From assembly GCA_033439265.1 (NCBI GenBank), contig JAVTVX010000010.1:11330001-11394000 (forward strand): a stretch of DNA of 64,000 bases, read 5' to 3'. The position numbers and the translations under genes were made by a program. A model generated the notes under the pieces. It ran no database searches. It worked only from the letters and a program-made list of their open reading frames with translations, and was not told the origin of the DNA. Positions 12,123 through 25,010 of the stretch are shown one piece after another. The stretch is from Dillenia suffruticosa (Eukaryota; Streptophyta; Magnoliopsida; Dilleniales; Dilleniaceae). The first letter of the stretch is position 1; each line of letters starts with the position of its first letter.

Positions 12123-15100
12123 CTACCTAGAGTTCAAATCGAATTCTCCTGCTTCGCGCCACTCATCTTGTCCAGCTGTGTCCCCATTATCAGTCTCTTC
12201 ATCATTCAAAAAATCCTCTGAGGGTTCCTTTTCATCTCTCTGCCCATTGTTTTCCCATCCATTAATCATCTCATTGGGGTTGACACCCTGTTCATGCTCT
12301 GCCATGTCTTGACTAATGGGTACTTCGTTGCCTTGGGATCCTAGTGCACTTGCCCTCATTGGTGCTCTAGCCATCATCTCAGCATGAGCCTGAGACTCTC
12401 TCCCAGCTTGCTCCGCCTGAACCATGGCTGCCATTCTCAACTTAGCTTCATGAGCCTCTCGACCAGCTTTCTCCCTTGACTCAATTTCTGCCCTCAGCTC
12501 CAACATGGCTCGTTTCTCTTCCATAAGGAGAGCCTGTTCAATCATTAATCTCTCCTCAGATCGGAATTCTCCTTGTGCTCTCTTGCGGGAAATTATATTG
12601 AAGGCTAGAACCTGTTTCTCAAATGTAGCTGTAAACTCGGCTACCTTGGCTGCAATGTTCTTGTCCCACTGCTGGGATCTGGATTGCACATCACCTGTCG
12701 TGTCGGAGTCGAGAATTCTGTCATCCTCCTCTGCTTCATAGTCTGCCACCACATGGTAAGGTAATAGCCTGCAAAGATAAAGAAAATGAGAGCCAGAATG
12801 CATAATGCTAACTTCCAACCAACTACGCCAAGCTCCTCTTGGAAGTGTTCTGACAAGTTCTTATGTAAAAAAGTTCCACTAGAAATGAAGAAACATTGCT
12901 TTCAAATCACAATATTCCATCTTTTCGACATTTTTGTGAAGAAAATATCAATTTTATGCTATATATTTTCAACTGCATGTACAACTCAAAAGTCAGATAA
13001 GCAAGAGAAAAATCATGACTACCACAGGCTAACCCAATCCAACACAGAATGCAAGAGAACAAATTGGGAGTAAAAAAAGGCACTGATTATTTTCACTCTA
13101 AAGTGCAACCAACTTGCTGACCTGAATCGAAACTTAGATTTAAAGCACAAGGATCAAACAATGATTTTGAACAGGTACAGCCTCTGCCTTTTAACTTAGA
13201 AACAGCTAAAGCATTCTTTGCTTGGTTTTGTTGTTGACTGAAAAACAATGATCTAGAATGTATATGGCAGCCAAACACTAGGAAATGGACGAAAATAATT
13301 ATCAGAACTCATTTAGCAGAACGTGGGCAAATATCCTACCCTTGTAAAAGAAGTTCCATGGGGATAGAATGATCTCAGAATTAGACAAATGCCCATAGAT
13401 AGAAATTCGAAGCTAAGGCCATGCTGTTTTCTTGCTCTTCTTTGTTTATTCTGGGCATCTGTGTGGAGATAAGACAAATGCACTTTTTGGGGAAGACATC
13501 GTAAATTATTGATGCTTATTAAAATTAAATTCCCACACTAAATGCCTTTTCATTTGTTAGTGGGGGGTTTATATGCCAGCATGCTCATAGTAAAACTTGG
13601 ATATTGAGTACGAAACACACTGAAATAAGAAAAACAAAGATTTCATAAGACGGCAGCCTCTTCTCTATATTTTTAGCTCATAAAAAATGTAATTACAATG
13701 ACGTTAGCAAAAGAAAGCTGAACAACTACAAAAAAAAACCCTCTCCAATGTTAGAATCCCATGCATCTATATATCATTCTATTTTTTCTTTTCCTTTTTT
13801 ATTTTTCAAAATTTCAGAGAAAACCAAGATGAAAGTATAAATAATATAGCGTTAAGGTAATCCAAAAAAAGTTAAAATTTTCAGGGTCTGCACTTTTGCA
13901 CAGCATTCCAGGGCCTAGGCCTATTTTAAACCTTTCCCTCAATTTTTTTTCCTTTCTTTTAAATTTTATATTTTGTTTATTATTTCCAATAAGGAAGTCA
14001 GAGTGAGAGGTACCACTCCAGCCATAAAATCCATACAAACTGAAAATAGGTCTCATATTTCCTAGGTCTTAAAATAAGCCACTCTCATTGCTATGAAATG
14101 GTTTCTATCTTTGGTTAAAGAAATTCATAAGAGCAATGCAGAATTTGAGCCATACAACATGAGTCATAACTTGACGATTAATGCACCAAGTAGCGTCCTT
14201 CAAGGGTGCAGGTTCAAATACTAGTAGTGACTCTTGTTTAATTAGTGGTTGTATGGAGAAGTATTACCCCAATTGTGTAGCCCTAAATGCACGGACCTCC
14301 TATTGAAAAAAAAAAAAAAAAAAGTGAAATCGTCTAGAGTAGATTTTTGACAAAGCATTAAGCTTTGACATGATGGAATGGATGGAAAAAGAATCACAGT
14401 CCATGATTAAAAGGAACATTCTTGGGCTCTCCACTGCGTTGCTAAGGAAAACAAATCCAAGGTAAAAGTTGCAATTTTTTGCTAGGACAAGTGTTACCAG
14501 ATCTCTATATAACATTTCCAAACATTTACCACCTGGAAACCTAGATTTGCAATGCCACTTGCACAATGAGATTAGAATATGTTCTGACATAATAATACAA
14601 TAATATCCTTTCATATGAGGGAGCAAAAGAATAGAAATTTTCAGTAAGAGCTTAAAGATTACCAAGGTGAACATGGATTTTGAATTTACCAACCAAATCT
14701 AACCTCAGCTTCATTACCATCAAGTACGGAGTCAATTACAGATGCTGTTTTAAAAGATTTTAACAAAAAGCATCTTATACACTTCTTCCATGGTTAGAAA
14801 AGAGAAGATTACGTAAACCACCCGAATGGAACAAGCATTATGGACTACCAAGGGGTAGATGCATGTTGTATTTGCCAACATCAATCACAGACCTCTCCAA
14901 AAGTATGTCATAAGGCCTAGATCTACCGAACTTATAAACGACCTCCCAAAACAAAAACAACAACAATAATAATAGTAATAAAAATAAAAATAAAACAACA
15001 CAAGTCAGCTTCACCCAAACCAAGTCTTTAAGTCAACAAAGTCCTTTGGTTTCCCTTCAATCATCATGTCATTCCATTGCAATCAAAACTGATGTGTATA

Positions 15101-16118
15101 ACAAAAACAACCCCTTCCCTGCCTACAATTAGTTAGGAATCAATGACATTATGAAGATAACAAAATTACAAGGGAAATATACAATTAGCTTCCCACCAAG
15201 AAAAAAATTACAAAAGAAAAGCTCGATGGATGTCCCTCCAAAATCAACCATACAAGGATAAACCCATCTGAATCAAAATCCATTCACCACATCCCTCTGC
15301 CGTTAAAACACTAGCATTACCATCCATCTATCTAAATTAGCCCCACAAAGCTTTTCATGTGGCAAATTACAGGGCAAAGGCTACATAAACCTAATTGATT
15401 TAATCAACAATCATCAAACATCAAACCGAAGATTCCAAAATGAAAATGAACTATATTAACATCTGAATCTAGGCAATGTCAGAGGATAACATCTATAAGA
15501 CCACTGTCAGGCTTATCACTAATTTGACAGCAGACCATTTACAAGGTAATACAACCGTAACGTGCGTGATAGAATATCCAAGAGATGATATGTAAGTAAA
15601 TGGTCAAGGTTATAAAACTAATCAAGTCAATACTTTGTTTTCTACATGGACACTTTAGGTCTGGATAGGGTAATGGTCTTTGATTCGGTAAGCATATGAA
15701 GTCTTTTATTGCAATTTCCAAGAAAAAGATGGTTTCTTCCCCCCCGCCCGCAGGGGGGGGATATAGCTCTTATAATACCTCCAATTGGATTCATATGTAT
15801 CAGTGTTTTATGCACACGACAATAAAGTCTTGGCCAACACACTTCCATCCATAATGTGAATCTTAACATACTCTGATCTTTTGTTTGTGCAGTCATCATC
15901 CTTAACATACATCCTAAATTTCATCTGTATGCATGTGATAAAAGCAACTATATCATAATATTTTCCTTCAATTTAGACAGTCTAATAAAAAGAAACTGTC
16001 AAAAATGTGTAATAGCACAATGCAATATAATAAAAAGAAAACCAAAGAGCTACCAGTAAAAACTGATGCAACCTTGAGGAAATGCAATAACACATTTCTT
16101 ACACAAGATTTGGATCCC

Positions 16119-16174
<56 letters not shown>

Positions 16175-18357
16175 CACTAGGCCACTCTGCTTGCAGTATT
16201 AGGCCTAAGCACATCAAACATCTACCAGACATTACAATGGTGGACCAATCCACTAGGCTAACCTTTACTGTTCTAAGCTCTCTTTGTACTTGGGTGGCAC
16301 CCCCAAGCATTTCCTGTCATCACACTAGTGCAATTACCAAAATTAAAGATATCATCACCAAGATAAATCCTTGCTTAGCCGAATTCAGCTAAAACTTAAG
16401 GTCTCCTTCTTCCAACTTGGACCATTAATATCAGCACAATAACACTTCTTACAATCTCGGCTACCACCAGAAGACATACAATGCCATTCTCCACAAGCCT
16501 ACCGGGAGATTATTCCTGATATATGTCCTGCCTGAGAATTTTAAATTACAGCCTTCGCATAGCACCAAAACAAAAAAGGATAGAACCATCGATGGCTTTC
16601 CAAAGTATCTGGGTCCCTACACTAAGAGTTCAGTGGATGAAGTCACAAATTCAACCTCTGGGGACCATTATTCTCATGCTCCGAATGTTACATACCTCCA
16701 CTTCTCATTCCCTTATCCCAAAAAGGTTCACATAGCAGCTCCAAGATTAAATTTGACAACAACTCTTTCCCTCTATGATTAAGTCTTCTCCCGATAACCA
16801 CCTACATTTTGGCACTCAGCTCCCATGAATCAAATCTTCTCCTACAGAGATCTACACTTAAATCAGAAGACACTTGAGCTTACCACTTGAAAACACTGAT
16901 CACCTTCTCTCATTCGTGATTGGAACAAAGTACAACCGTCCTCCATGTCTTTCAAAACTTTCCACCACCCTGCAGCTGTTTAGTCTTCAAAAATTTATAC
17001 TCCTGTCCACACAGATTGATCTATCAGGAAGTATAACTCCAACATTCTCCAACAGCCACAATATTAAAGTCCAATCTTTCTTCCCTACCTATTATTCAAT
17101 TCCCTTCTTATACTAGGATCAATTCCACAATACAAGCTATTCCTTTAGGCACAAATAAATCCAACTTCCCATGCTCAATGCCTTTCCTTTTGATTAATAA
17201 AAGAGATCACATGAGGTTTATACTTTTGTGCCGCTATACACTAAGAGCCACAAGCATGGAACATACACACATGCAGGATTATGGCAGCAGGCAATTTTAG
17301 GTAGACAGAAAACCTAAATAAAGATCATTATAGCATGTGGCATTTCTCCCTCTTCCTACACGTGGGGCACCCCATTATTCTCTTCTTCAAGTTTGGCACT
17401 TCAAAGATAGCCCTTTATAACCAAAAGAGAAGCTTGTTTGTTTATTTGTTTTATTTTTCCCCCTGGTACCACAAATTTCATTTTTGGAAGGTTATTTGTG
17501 CTGTGAGATACTAGCAAGTAGCTCATCCCGAGCCTTAGATTCACATGCCTTATCTGTCACATATACATTCTCTGAGGGAGAGATTGCAGCAATCCAGAAA
17601 TGCAACAGCCCCTAGTTTTCTCTATAACCCTAGTTTTTTAGATACTAGGGACCACATGCAGGCATTGCCTTACTATTAAAAACTTAAATTGAAAAAGGAA
17701 AAAAATTCGAAGCCCGAATGTGCTTCTATTCTCTAATAGTTCAGGAACAATGAGCTTCCTGGAAGCAGTTTGATTAGGGTTTAACTAAAAAATAATGAAT
17801 TCCAAAAGAAATCAGGAGTGAAAGGAATCGGGCATAACACGAATAACAAAAATGAAACCCTAGCCTAAGAGGAGAGAGAGTCACCTATCGCAAGCATCTT
17901 CGAGAGAAGAGAAAGGACGCTTGAAGTCAGGATGACAAACACGCCAAGCATCCTGATACGCCATTTGAATCTCCACCTGATTCAACGACCGATTCGGTTT
18001 CTGCTGCTGCTGCTGATTCTGCTGTTGTTGTTGTTGTGGTTGTTGGCTCGAATTAGGGTTTTGCGAAACTTGGTTAACATTTGCACCAGGATTAGGGTTA
18101 GGTTTAGGGTTTTGCTGCTGCTGTTGTTGTTGGAGAGATATGGGACGGTGGAGACCTGGAGGACGAAGATGGACGTCGATGTTGGAAGGAAAGCGAGAGA
18201 TTGCAGAAGATTGCTGCTGCTGCTGCTGTTGTTGCTTTTGCTGCTGTTGTTGGAGTTGTTGAAGAATGAGAAGCTGTTGTTGTTGTTGCTGCTGTTGCTG
18301 TTGTTGTAGTAGTAGCTGCTGTTGATGCTGCGCTAACGCTTTCGTGGCTTCCTCCAT
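12123..18357 (-). CDS. Glutamine-rich GLTSCR-domain protein, BRIP1/BRIP2-like SWI/SNF subunit
   Basis: Two coding exons on the minus strand, 17885-18357 and 12123-12768, joined in phase 2 across a 5.1-kb intron to give 372 aa. The N-terminal ~120 residues are dominated by Q tracts with an N/P-rich stretch. The GLTSCR1-like domain begins near residue 125 (VEIQMAYQDAWRVCHPDFKR) and crosses the splice site through PFSSLEDACDR/LLPYHVVADYEAEEDD. Human GLTSCR1 has the matching signature HPDYKTPFPSFEDALHRLLPYH. A highly charged helical segment rich in E, R, A and M follows (about residues 205-285; probable coiled coil), then an acidic C-terminus ending FDLNSR. In Arabidopsis, proteins with this domain (BRIP1, BRIP2) are subunits of BRAHMA-containing chromatin remodellers, so a nuclear role is expected. 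The start is the ATG at the head of the Q-rich exon; nothing in frame upstream looks coding. Confidence 0.88.
14150..14323 (+). mobile_element. Probable SINE with A-tail
   Basis: In the large intron of the GLTSCR gene. A tRNA-like B-box 'ggttcaaatac' (near 14211) follows an A-box-like 'taacttgacgattaatgc', and about 100 bases later the copy ends in 18 A (14306-14323). No clear target-site duplication was found, so the left border is approximate. It could instead be another short retroposon. Confidence 0.5.
15738..15760. repeat. C-tract / G-tract near-palindrome
   Basis: A C-run, 'gcccgcag' and then a G-run form a short GC-rich inverted repeat in an AT-rich intron of the GLTSCR gene. Confidence 0.6.
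16122..16172. repeat. (GA)n microsatellite
   Basis: About 25 uninterrupted AG units in the large intron of the GLTSCR gene. Several ORFs across it are artefacts of the repeat. Confidence 0.97.
18000..18335. repeat. CAG/CAA-type trinucleotide tract coding polyglutamine
   Basis: On the minus strand this is a mixed CAG/CAA run coding the N-terminal Q tracts of the GLTSCR protein. On the plus strand the same bases give a spurious Leu-rich ORF. Mixed codons suggest moderate rather than runaway length instability. Confidence 0.9.
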
Positions 18358-19399
18358 TTCCCTCTCACTTCCCTCTCCTCTCTCTCTTTCCTTTCACCCA
18401 CTTCTGGTCTGTAGAGTTCCGCGACCAAAACTTGAACCCGTGCGGGCTACTACTCATAGGGTGGGCTGAAAGGTTGGGTTGGGTTCTTAAAACGCCTGCG
18501 GGCTCGGCTTGTGGGAACAAAAATAATTTACGTGAATCAACGCGAAATGGGTAGAGACATTATATTAAATTTTTTTAATTAAATTTTAAAAATAAAATAA
18601 TAAATATAAAAAAAACTCATCCCTTACTTAATAAACTTATGATTAATTCAAATCGAATTAATCAAAATCAATAAATTGATTATCAAATACAAAAAAAAAC
18701 TTGCCTCATTAGTTGATTGAATCAATAAAATTCAATTGATAATTAATAACTAAGATGATTGATATAATATTTATTATTAATTGATATTAATATTTGGTTG
18801 TTTAATTTATTACAATTGTTATTTATGTATAAATGATAAAAATGATAAATATATATTAGTTAAATATGTTTTATTTTTAAAATATTTCTTTTCATATTAT
18901 TTAATATTGAAATATAAAATTTATATTTTTTAAAAATAATTAATTTAAATATATAAAAATGATATAAATCATATAACATCTATAGTTTTATTAAAAAAAG
19001 ATAAAATTTTAATTATTTAATTTAAATACATGTCATAATAATAATTTAAATAAATCTTATCCAACAAAAAAATAAATAGATCTTATAGAAAGTTATTATT
19101 TGTTGTGATTAACGTAAGATGGTTAAAATAATGGAAAAGTACAAAAGTAGCTTTTGAATATTCAAAAGTTATTTTGAATAATTTATACTTTTTTTTATAA
19201 CTTTTGAATTATCTGTTGGGGTTCTATGGTCAAGAAATACTATTTTTAGCCGTTTGAAAAGCCAATAGTTAAAAACACCCCTCAATGGTTGTATCAAATA
19301 CACCTTAACTTGGTTTGAGACCGGCTTAATCTCAATCCTTCAAAAATTCTTGATTATTTTATAAGAAATGCATGAGTTTAAAAAATCAATTGTTGGCGT

Positions 19400-19580
19400 A
19401 AGTAAGAAGGGTATATTCGTCCCTTAATCAGATCGTGAGTTCTACTCTTCCTGAATACGAAAAAAACAATATTGAGAGATCTCTCCCTTAAATGAGACCC
19501 AACAGTCAAGTCGGTACGAATTAATCATGATAAAGTTTTGGATACCGGACGATAACCTAGTCATAAGGACAAAAAAAAAG
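19400..19580 (-). repeat. ~180-bp dispersed repeat, copy 1 (inverted)
   Basis: The reverse complement reads 'ggtatccaaaactttatcat', 'gattaattcgtaccgact', 'gggtctcatttaagggagag', preceded by a T-tract. It aligns unit by unit with copies at 28220, 31130, 49357 and 52480. It is the most diverged copy and the only inverted one. Confidence 0.5.
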
Positions 19581-21780
19581 TGCATGAGTTTAAAACTATA
19601 TAATGTGGAATAACCCTTCCGACCGTCAAATTATATTTATATATACTTCAAAAAAACTTTTATTTTAAACTTAAATCACGAGCTTACATATAATTATATT
19701 TTATAAATTATTAGATATACTCAAAACATTCATTTTAAATACAACGAATAACCTTCTGCACTGTTAAGCAAAAGGATAATTATTGGAGTCGCACATTTAT
19801 CTTGGGTCGATCTTTTGCTATGTTATGAATTCAAGCCTATTCTAAAAGTAATAAAACTTTTTTTTTTCTTTTTTCCATTAGTAGGATTGTACCCTTATTA
19901 AAATTACAGGCAATTGGTCGATTCTGTAGCATTTAATAACAATATGAGCATTTTTGCTTTGGTCGCGAATATCCATTTTTTTTTATATAAAGATATGTAA
20001 TTAAGTGGTATTAAATAAGAGAAAATGAATATAGAGAGATTCTACCATTTAAACTGTCCCAAAATAACCGTGAATATCCATTATTAGTAGCTGACGAGAT
20101 ATGTTGGATTGGAGTCCTCGAGGTTTTGGGATACCTAAATTAAAACCATGGATTCCATGGTCGGATTTCTTTAATATAACTTGGTCGCAAGTTATTCCAA
20201 TTGAAACAAGACGAGTTATTATTGTTAAACATGAGAGGTCAATATAAAATTTTAATAATTTATTATTTTAATAAAATATTATATAACAAATCAAAATTTA
20301 TGTAGAAAACTTATAATAAACATGGTATTAGAACTATTTTTAAAATTTTATTTTATTTTTAAATTTTTATTTTTTTAACAATCATAAACTTATTGGTAGG
20401 AGATTGGGCATGCCTCAACCATAGCAAAATTAGATGTATGTTATTTAGTTCTATTTACATTATGAGTGTGTAATTACTAAACAAAACATGACAACAGCTC
20501 TTAGTTAACATATAAAATCATTAATGATTCATCTTTCTACTAATTTAATTTTTTATAATAAATAATAATAATACAAAATATGGAATATCATAATAAAATA
20601 TAAGATAATTTGAAAGTAAAATATTTTGAGCTCGGATCATATTAGATTCTTTTTTTTTTTAATTTAAAATTTTCATATGATTAAAGCTTACTCAATACGT
20701 AAGATATACAAAATACTTAATAATATTTTGTTACTAACTTAAAATTTTAAAATAATAATTATATAAAATATAAACTTTAAAAAATAAAAAATAAAATATA
20801 GGGTATCGATGGTGATGAATTTTATATCTCAAGCCACGTAGTTTTGGTGTTGGGAAGCTGTTGTTTGTTATCTGTTGTCCCGACTTACCAAACACGATAG
20901 AAAAGACTGCAAATTTGGGAAATTTCTGCATTTCCTAAAGGCCTGCAAATCGCTAAATAGTATTATCATACAGAGCTAACAACATCCAAACGCTTTTATT
21001 TATTTATTTATTTTTGAAGGAAATATATATCTTAGCTAATAGGGTTTTCATTGCACCATGCGCGTTACTCTCAGCTAATATGGGACTGGCCAGGTTCTAA
21101 CTGTGGCTATCTTCCTTCGTTTAGTTGGTAGATGCCATTCTTTTATTGGTTTTTTTTTTTTTATTATTATTATAAAGAAGGCTTATAAATTTATTAATGG
21201 GTAAGGACAAAAGAATAATGCAATAGTTATGGTAAGATTGAATTCAAAACCTTTTGATTTCGTATCGATGGTGTTATTGAATATATATATATATAAGGTT
21301 ACATGAGGTCCGATATGGAATGTGTCGACTCCAGTCAACACGTCTCAATACTCGATACAACTTCCCTCATTAGGGTTTAGCCACCCTCTATCAATATGCG
21401 CTCTACTTGAGAGAGTGACAAGGTATTCTAAGCAATGTTGCAACTGTTATGTTTATCAAAATTATTTTGTTTTTTGTATGAATTTTTCACAAAACAATGT
21501 TTGATTAATCAACTATTTTATGTTTAAAAGACCCACTTGACAACTTTGGAATTGGTTTCAGTTACATATTGGAAAATCCGAAGGCTTTTGTCCTAGTTGC
21601 TTATCGCCATTTGCATAAATTTTACTCTCTCTGCCGTGCTAGCTTTATATCACGATGAAAATGAAATGTAGCCGTGCTAGTTCTCCTCATCACAACCTCC
21701 AAATATATGCATCTGAAAACTTTCTCATGTATATTATTGAGCTATTATGTCATTGATAGTCTTGTATCTCAATAAACACC

Positions 21781-21810
21781 TCTCTTTCGCTCTCTCTCCT
21801 TCTATATATG
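21781..21810 (+). promoter_or_regulatory. CT-tract plus TATA box of the first GST
   Basis: A pyrimidine tract (tctctttcgctctctctcct) runs straight into TATATAT at 21803-21809, 38 bases before the start codon. The second GST has the same order of elements. The short distance implies a very short 5' UTR. Confidence 0.5.
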
Positions 21811-21846
21811 ACTGTATGATGTCCGAATTAATCTCAATTAGATAAG

Positions 21847-22880
21847 ATGGGTAGCAAGGAGGAGAAACTAGAGCTATTAGGAATGTGGGCGAGCCCGTTT
21901 GTGCAAAGAGTGAAATGGGTTTTGAAACTGAAGGGTATGGAGTATAAGTATACGGAAGAAGATCTGACCAACAAAAGCCAACGCCTCTTGAACCTGAACC
22001 CGATTCACAAGAAGGTTCCAGTCCTGATTCATAATGGCAAGCCCATTTTAGAGTCAAGGGTAATCATTGAATACATAGAGGAGACTTGGAAGCACAATCC
22101 TCTCTTCCCGGTTGATGACACTTATCAAATTGCCATGGCTCGCTTTTGGGCTCAATTTCTCGAAGAAAAGGTTCGAAATTGTTCATCTCTCTCTCTCTGT
22201 AAGTAAATTTAGTCCTAAGAGGCCAATTTTTATAATTTTGAGGACTCCGACGTTAAAGAAAGAGGTAACCAAAAAATAATTTAACTTGGTGAAAGAGAGA
22301 GACAGAATAAGACGAGGATGAGGGGATGAAGACTCGGTGAGAAGGGGTGGAGTGAGAGGCCAATATATCTATCTATATAGATAATAAAATCACACTAATT
22401 TTACCATTTTTTGAATTTAAATTTTGCCATTAATTTGTAAAAAGGTAAAGTAAATATATTTCTAATCTTTTTAATTCACTACAGAATTGTGGGAAAAAAG
22501 ACAATTTGAGCTAACTAGTTTTTATTCTTTATTCAATGGTGAAGCTCACAGAATGTATGAGGAGAGTGTTGATGTCGGAAGGAGAAGAGAAGGAAAAGGA
22601 TGTGAAGCAAGTCATAGAAAGCTTAGATGTGCTTGAAGGTGAGCTTAATGGGAAGAAATTTTTTGGAGGTGACAAAGTAGGGATGGTGGATATTGTGTTA
22701 GGCTCCATTATTGTATGGGTGGATGTGGTTGAAGAAATTGCAAGTGTGAAGATGTTCGACTCTCAGAAGCACTCTTCTCTTGGACGTTGGAGGAAAACCT
22801 TTGCAGAGTTACCTTGGGTTGAAGAGGGTTCACCTTCAAAAGACGATTTGGTTGCCTATACTCTTGACTGGATTCCTTAA
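21847..22880 (+). CDS. GSTU: Tau-class glutathione S-transferase, first of a tandem pair
   Basis: Conjugates glutathione to electrophiles and xenobiotics in the cytosol. Exons 21847-22170 and 22545-22880 join in phase 0 for 219 aa, normal for the class, with the single intron typical of plant tau GSTs. The N-terminal thioredoxin-fold domain carries the catalytic Ser16 in [11 protein letters not shown] and the glutathione-contacting [15 protein letters not shown] (Glu69-Ser70). The helical C-terminal domain includes [18 protein letters not shown]. The paralog at 26410 is closely similar over exon 1, but this copy diverges in exon 2, ends about a dozen residues earlier (YTLDWIP) and has Leu where the paralog has Phe at the start of exon 2. 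The acceptor at 22543-22544 follows a good pyrimidine tract. Confidence 0.95.
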
Positions 22881-24229
22881 TATTTTTTTACTTAAACGTT
22901 GGAAAAACTTTGTTTGTTGTCTTCATGAAACTAAATTCAGCAAGAAAGGTTTAAAATTGTTATTGAGAACAATGATGTCATTTTCATTTTATCACGATTA
23001 AGGGTTCCATTTGGCTGGTGGGTCAACTTATATACGAGTGAAATAGGCTTTCATCATCGATGGATTGGTTAGATGATTAAGTATGTTATATCTGTTAATC
23101 AAATTTTAAATTTTGAAATTTAAAAATAAAAAAAAATTATGTTGATAAAATTTTCCTTAAATTAAATCCAATAACGCTCGAATTAGATTAATTAGAGTAT
23201 GAATTTAAATATCAATGGATTATAATAAAAAAATAGAAATAGGCTTTCATTGAGGCCTTTGATCTCTGCCGCAAATTTTGTTCAGACCGAATTGGCTCTT
23301 TGCCATGCCCAATAGGCTTAAATTAATAACATATTTGTTCAAAAGTTAAACTTTTGAAGTAGATTTTATTTCATAATATTTTTTTGATTTTTAACGATCG
23401 ATATTTAAATTTTACTCGATTAATCCATTAGAACAAGAGATTATAAATTCAAGTCATACCCAAAAAATTAGAAAGTTTTTTGTTGATCCGGCGGTCCCAT
23501 TTACACCATCAAAGAATAATTTTTTTTTTTTTTTTGGTTTGATTCAAATTTAGGATATGGGTGCTATGCGTTGTCCGCTGCAATCAATTTGACAACTAGC
23601 TAGTTGTAGCCTAAAGCTTACCATACGCAAATACAGCCGGCCGCCCGCTTCCTTTTCTCCTTTTTTGGATCCTATTTGTTTACGTCTCATTGTACCAAAA
23701 AACCAAAGAAAATCCAGATGGAGTTGATTTTTTGAAGTAAAAATCTACTAATGTAAAACTTGGTAGACAAATATTCTTCAAACGCAAATTTATTGGAGAG
23801 ATGATTTGAGTGAATCATTACTATTTAGTGATTAATCTCTTTATAACCATGATATCTGGATATTTCTTTTTCTATTTTTTTCAAGCTATTTTCAAAGAAA
23901 CAGACCCAAAACATGACCCCTTTTTTATGAAAAAAGATATCCTTAAGCCTAATTTAACTTTTAGTATCAATCTTATAGCGAATAAAACCAGTATAATCAT
24001 ACAAAAAAGGATGTTTATTTCTTGAACTTGCACGCCCCTCTTATATTTTCTCTTAATGGTTTACTTCACACACTTTCACTCACTTGGAGAAGAAAAAGAT
24101 ATATTCTTTCTTGGACTATGAAATCATCTCTCCACTTCACTTATATATGTTAGGGAAAGGAGGTGAAAATTAATAGTCACTTCCAAAATAAGGGTAAATG
24201 TTACTTTAGAGTGGAGTAGGGTAATACAA

Positions 24230-25010
24230 GAAGAAGAAAAGAGAAAAATTTAAATTCTTTTATAGGGATAATATGTAAAATAAATTTATTTTTTAGAGAG
24301 AAAAAATTGAGAACCAATGAACCTAGATTGATAAAATTTAAAATAAATTATTTTTTAAAGAGAGAAACTTAATATGCTTACTTTTAGAAGAGAAAAAAAA
24401 TAATTTAGTGTTTTTAGTAGAAAAATTAAAATTAATATGTCGAGAAAAAATGTGATTAAATGATTTTTTAAAGAGAAAAATCAATACTTTTTTATTTAGA
24501 GAGAGATAAAAACTAAGTTTGATATTTTTAGAGATAGAAAGATTAAAATAAAAGAAAAAAAATGAAGATGTGAATTGAGTTGATTTTTTTTTTTTTTTAG
24601 ATAGAAAAAATCAATGTATATAATTTTAGAGACCGAAAAACAAAATTTGGTATATTTAAAGAAAGGAAACTTAAAATTAATGTATTCTAGAGAGATAAAT
24701 AAGAATTAAATTGATTTTTTAAAGAAAAAATAAATATGCTTAATTTTAGAAAAAACTAAATTTGATATTTTTTGAGAGAGAAAATTTAAAATCAATTTGT
24801 TTAAAGAGAGAAAATATGAACTAAATTAGAAAAATTAAAGTTAATGAAAATTAAAAATCAATATATTTATAGAGATAAAATTTTAAATAATTTAATTTTT
24901 TTAAAGAGAAAAAATTTGCATTCTTAGTTTTAAATTTAATTTTTAAAAAAGAAAAAACTTAAAACAACTTTATTTAAAGAGAAAAAAATATGAATCAAAT
25001 TGATTTTCTT
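24230..25010. repeat. Degenerate tandem array of A/T-rich GAGA-type units
   Basis: Imperfect units of roughly 30-60 bases alternate 'agagagaaaaat' or 'ttttagagagaaaaa' with 'aaattaatatg'-like stretches, over about 780 bases. No conserved reading frame. It looks like an old minisatellite rather than a transposon. Confidence 0.6.

Larger units (their letters stand above)
18358..21846. other. AT-rich intergenic spacer
   Basis: This holds the promoter of the GLTSCR gene at its left edge (a CT/GA-rich leader at about 18,360-18,400) and the promoter of the first GST at its right edge. In between I see strongly AT-rich sequence, one copy of the ~180-bp dispersed repeat (19400-19580) and no supportable gene. 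Confidence 0.6.

Noticed and set aside
14200-14230. tRNA gene
   Set aside because: Only a B-box-like match; no cloverleaf can be drawn, and an A-tail follows, so a SINE is the better reading.
16005-16310. ORFs on both strands across the (GA)n tract
   Set aside because: They consist of Arg-Glu or Leu-Ser runs produced by the dinucleotide repeat and lie in an intron.
17932-18309. Leu-rich 125-aa plus-strand ORF
   Set aside because: It is the antisense reading of the CAG/CAA tracts that code polyglutamine in the GLTSCR gene.
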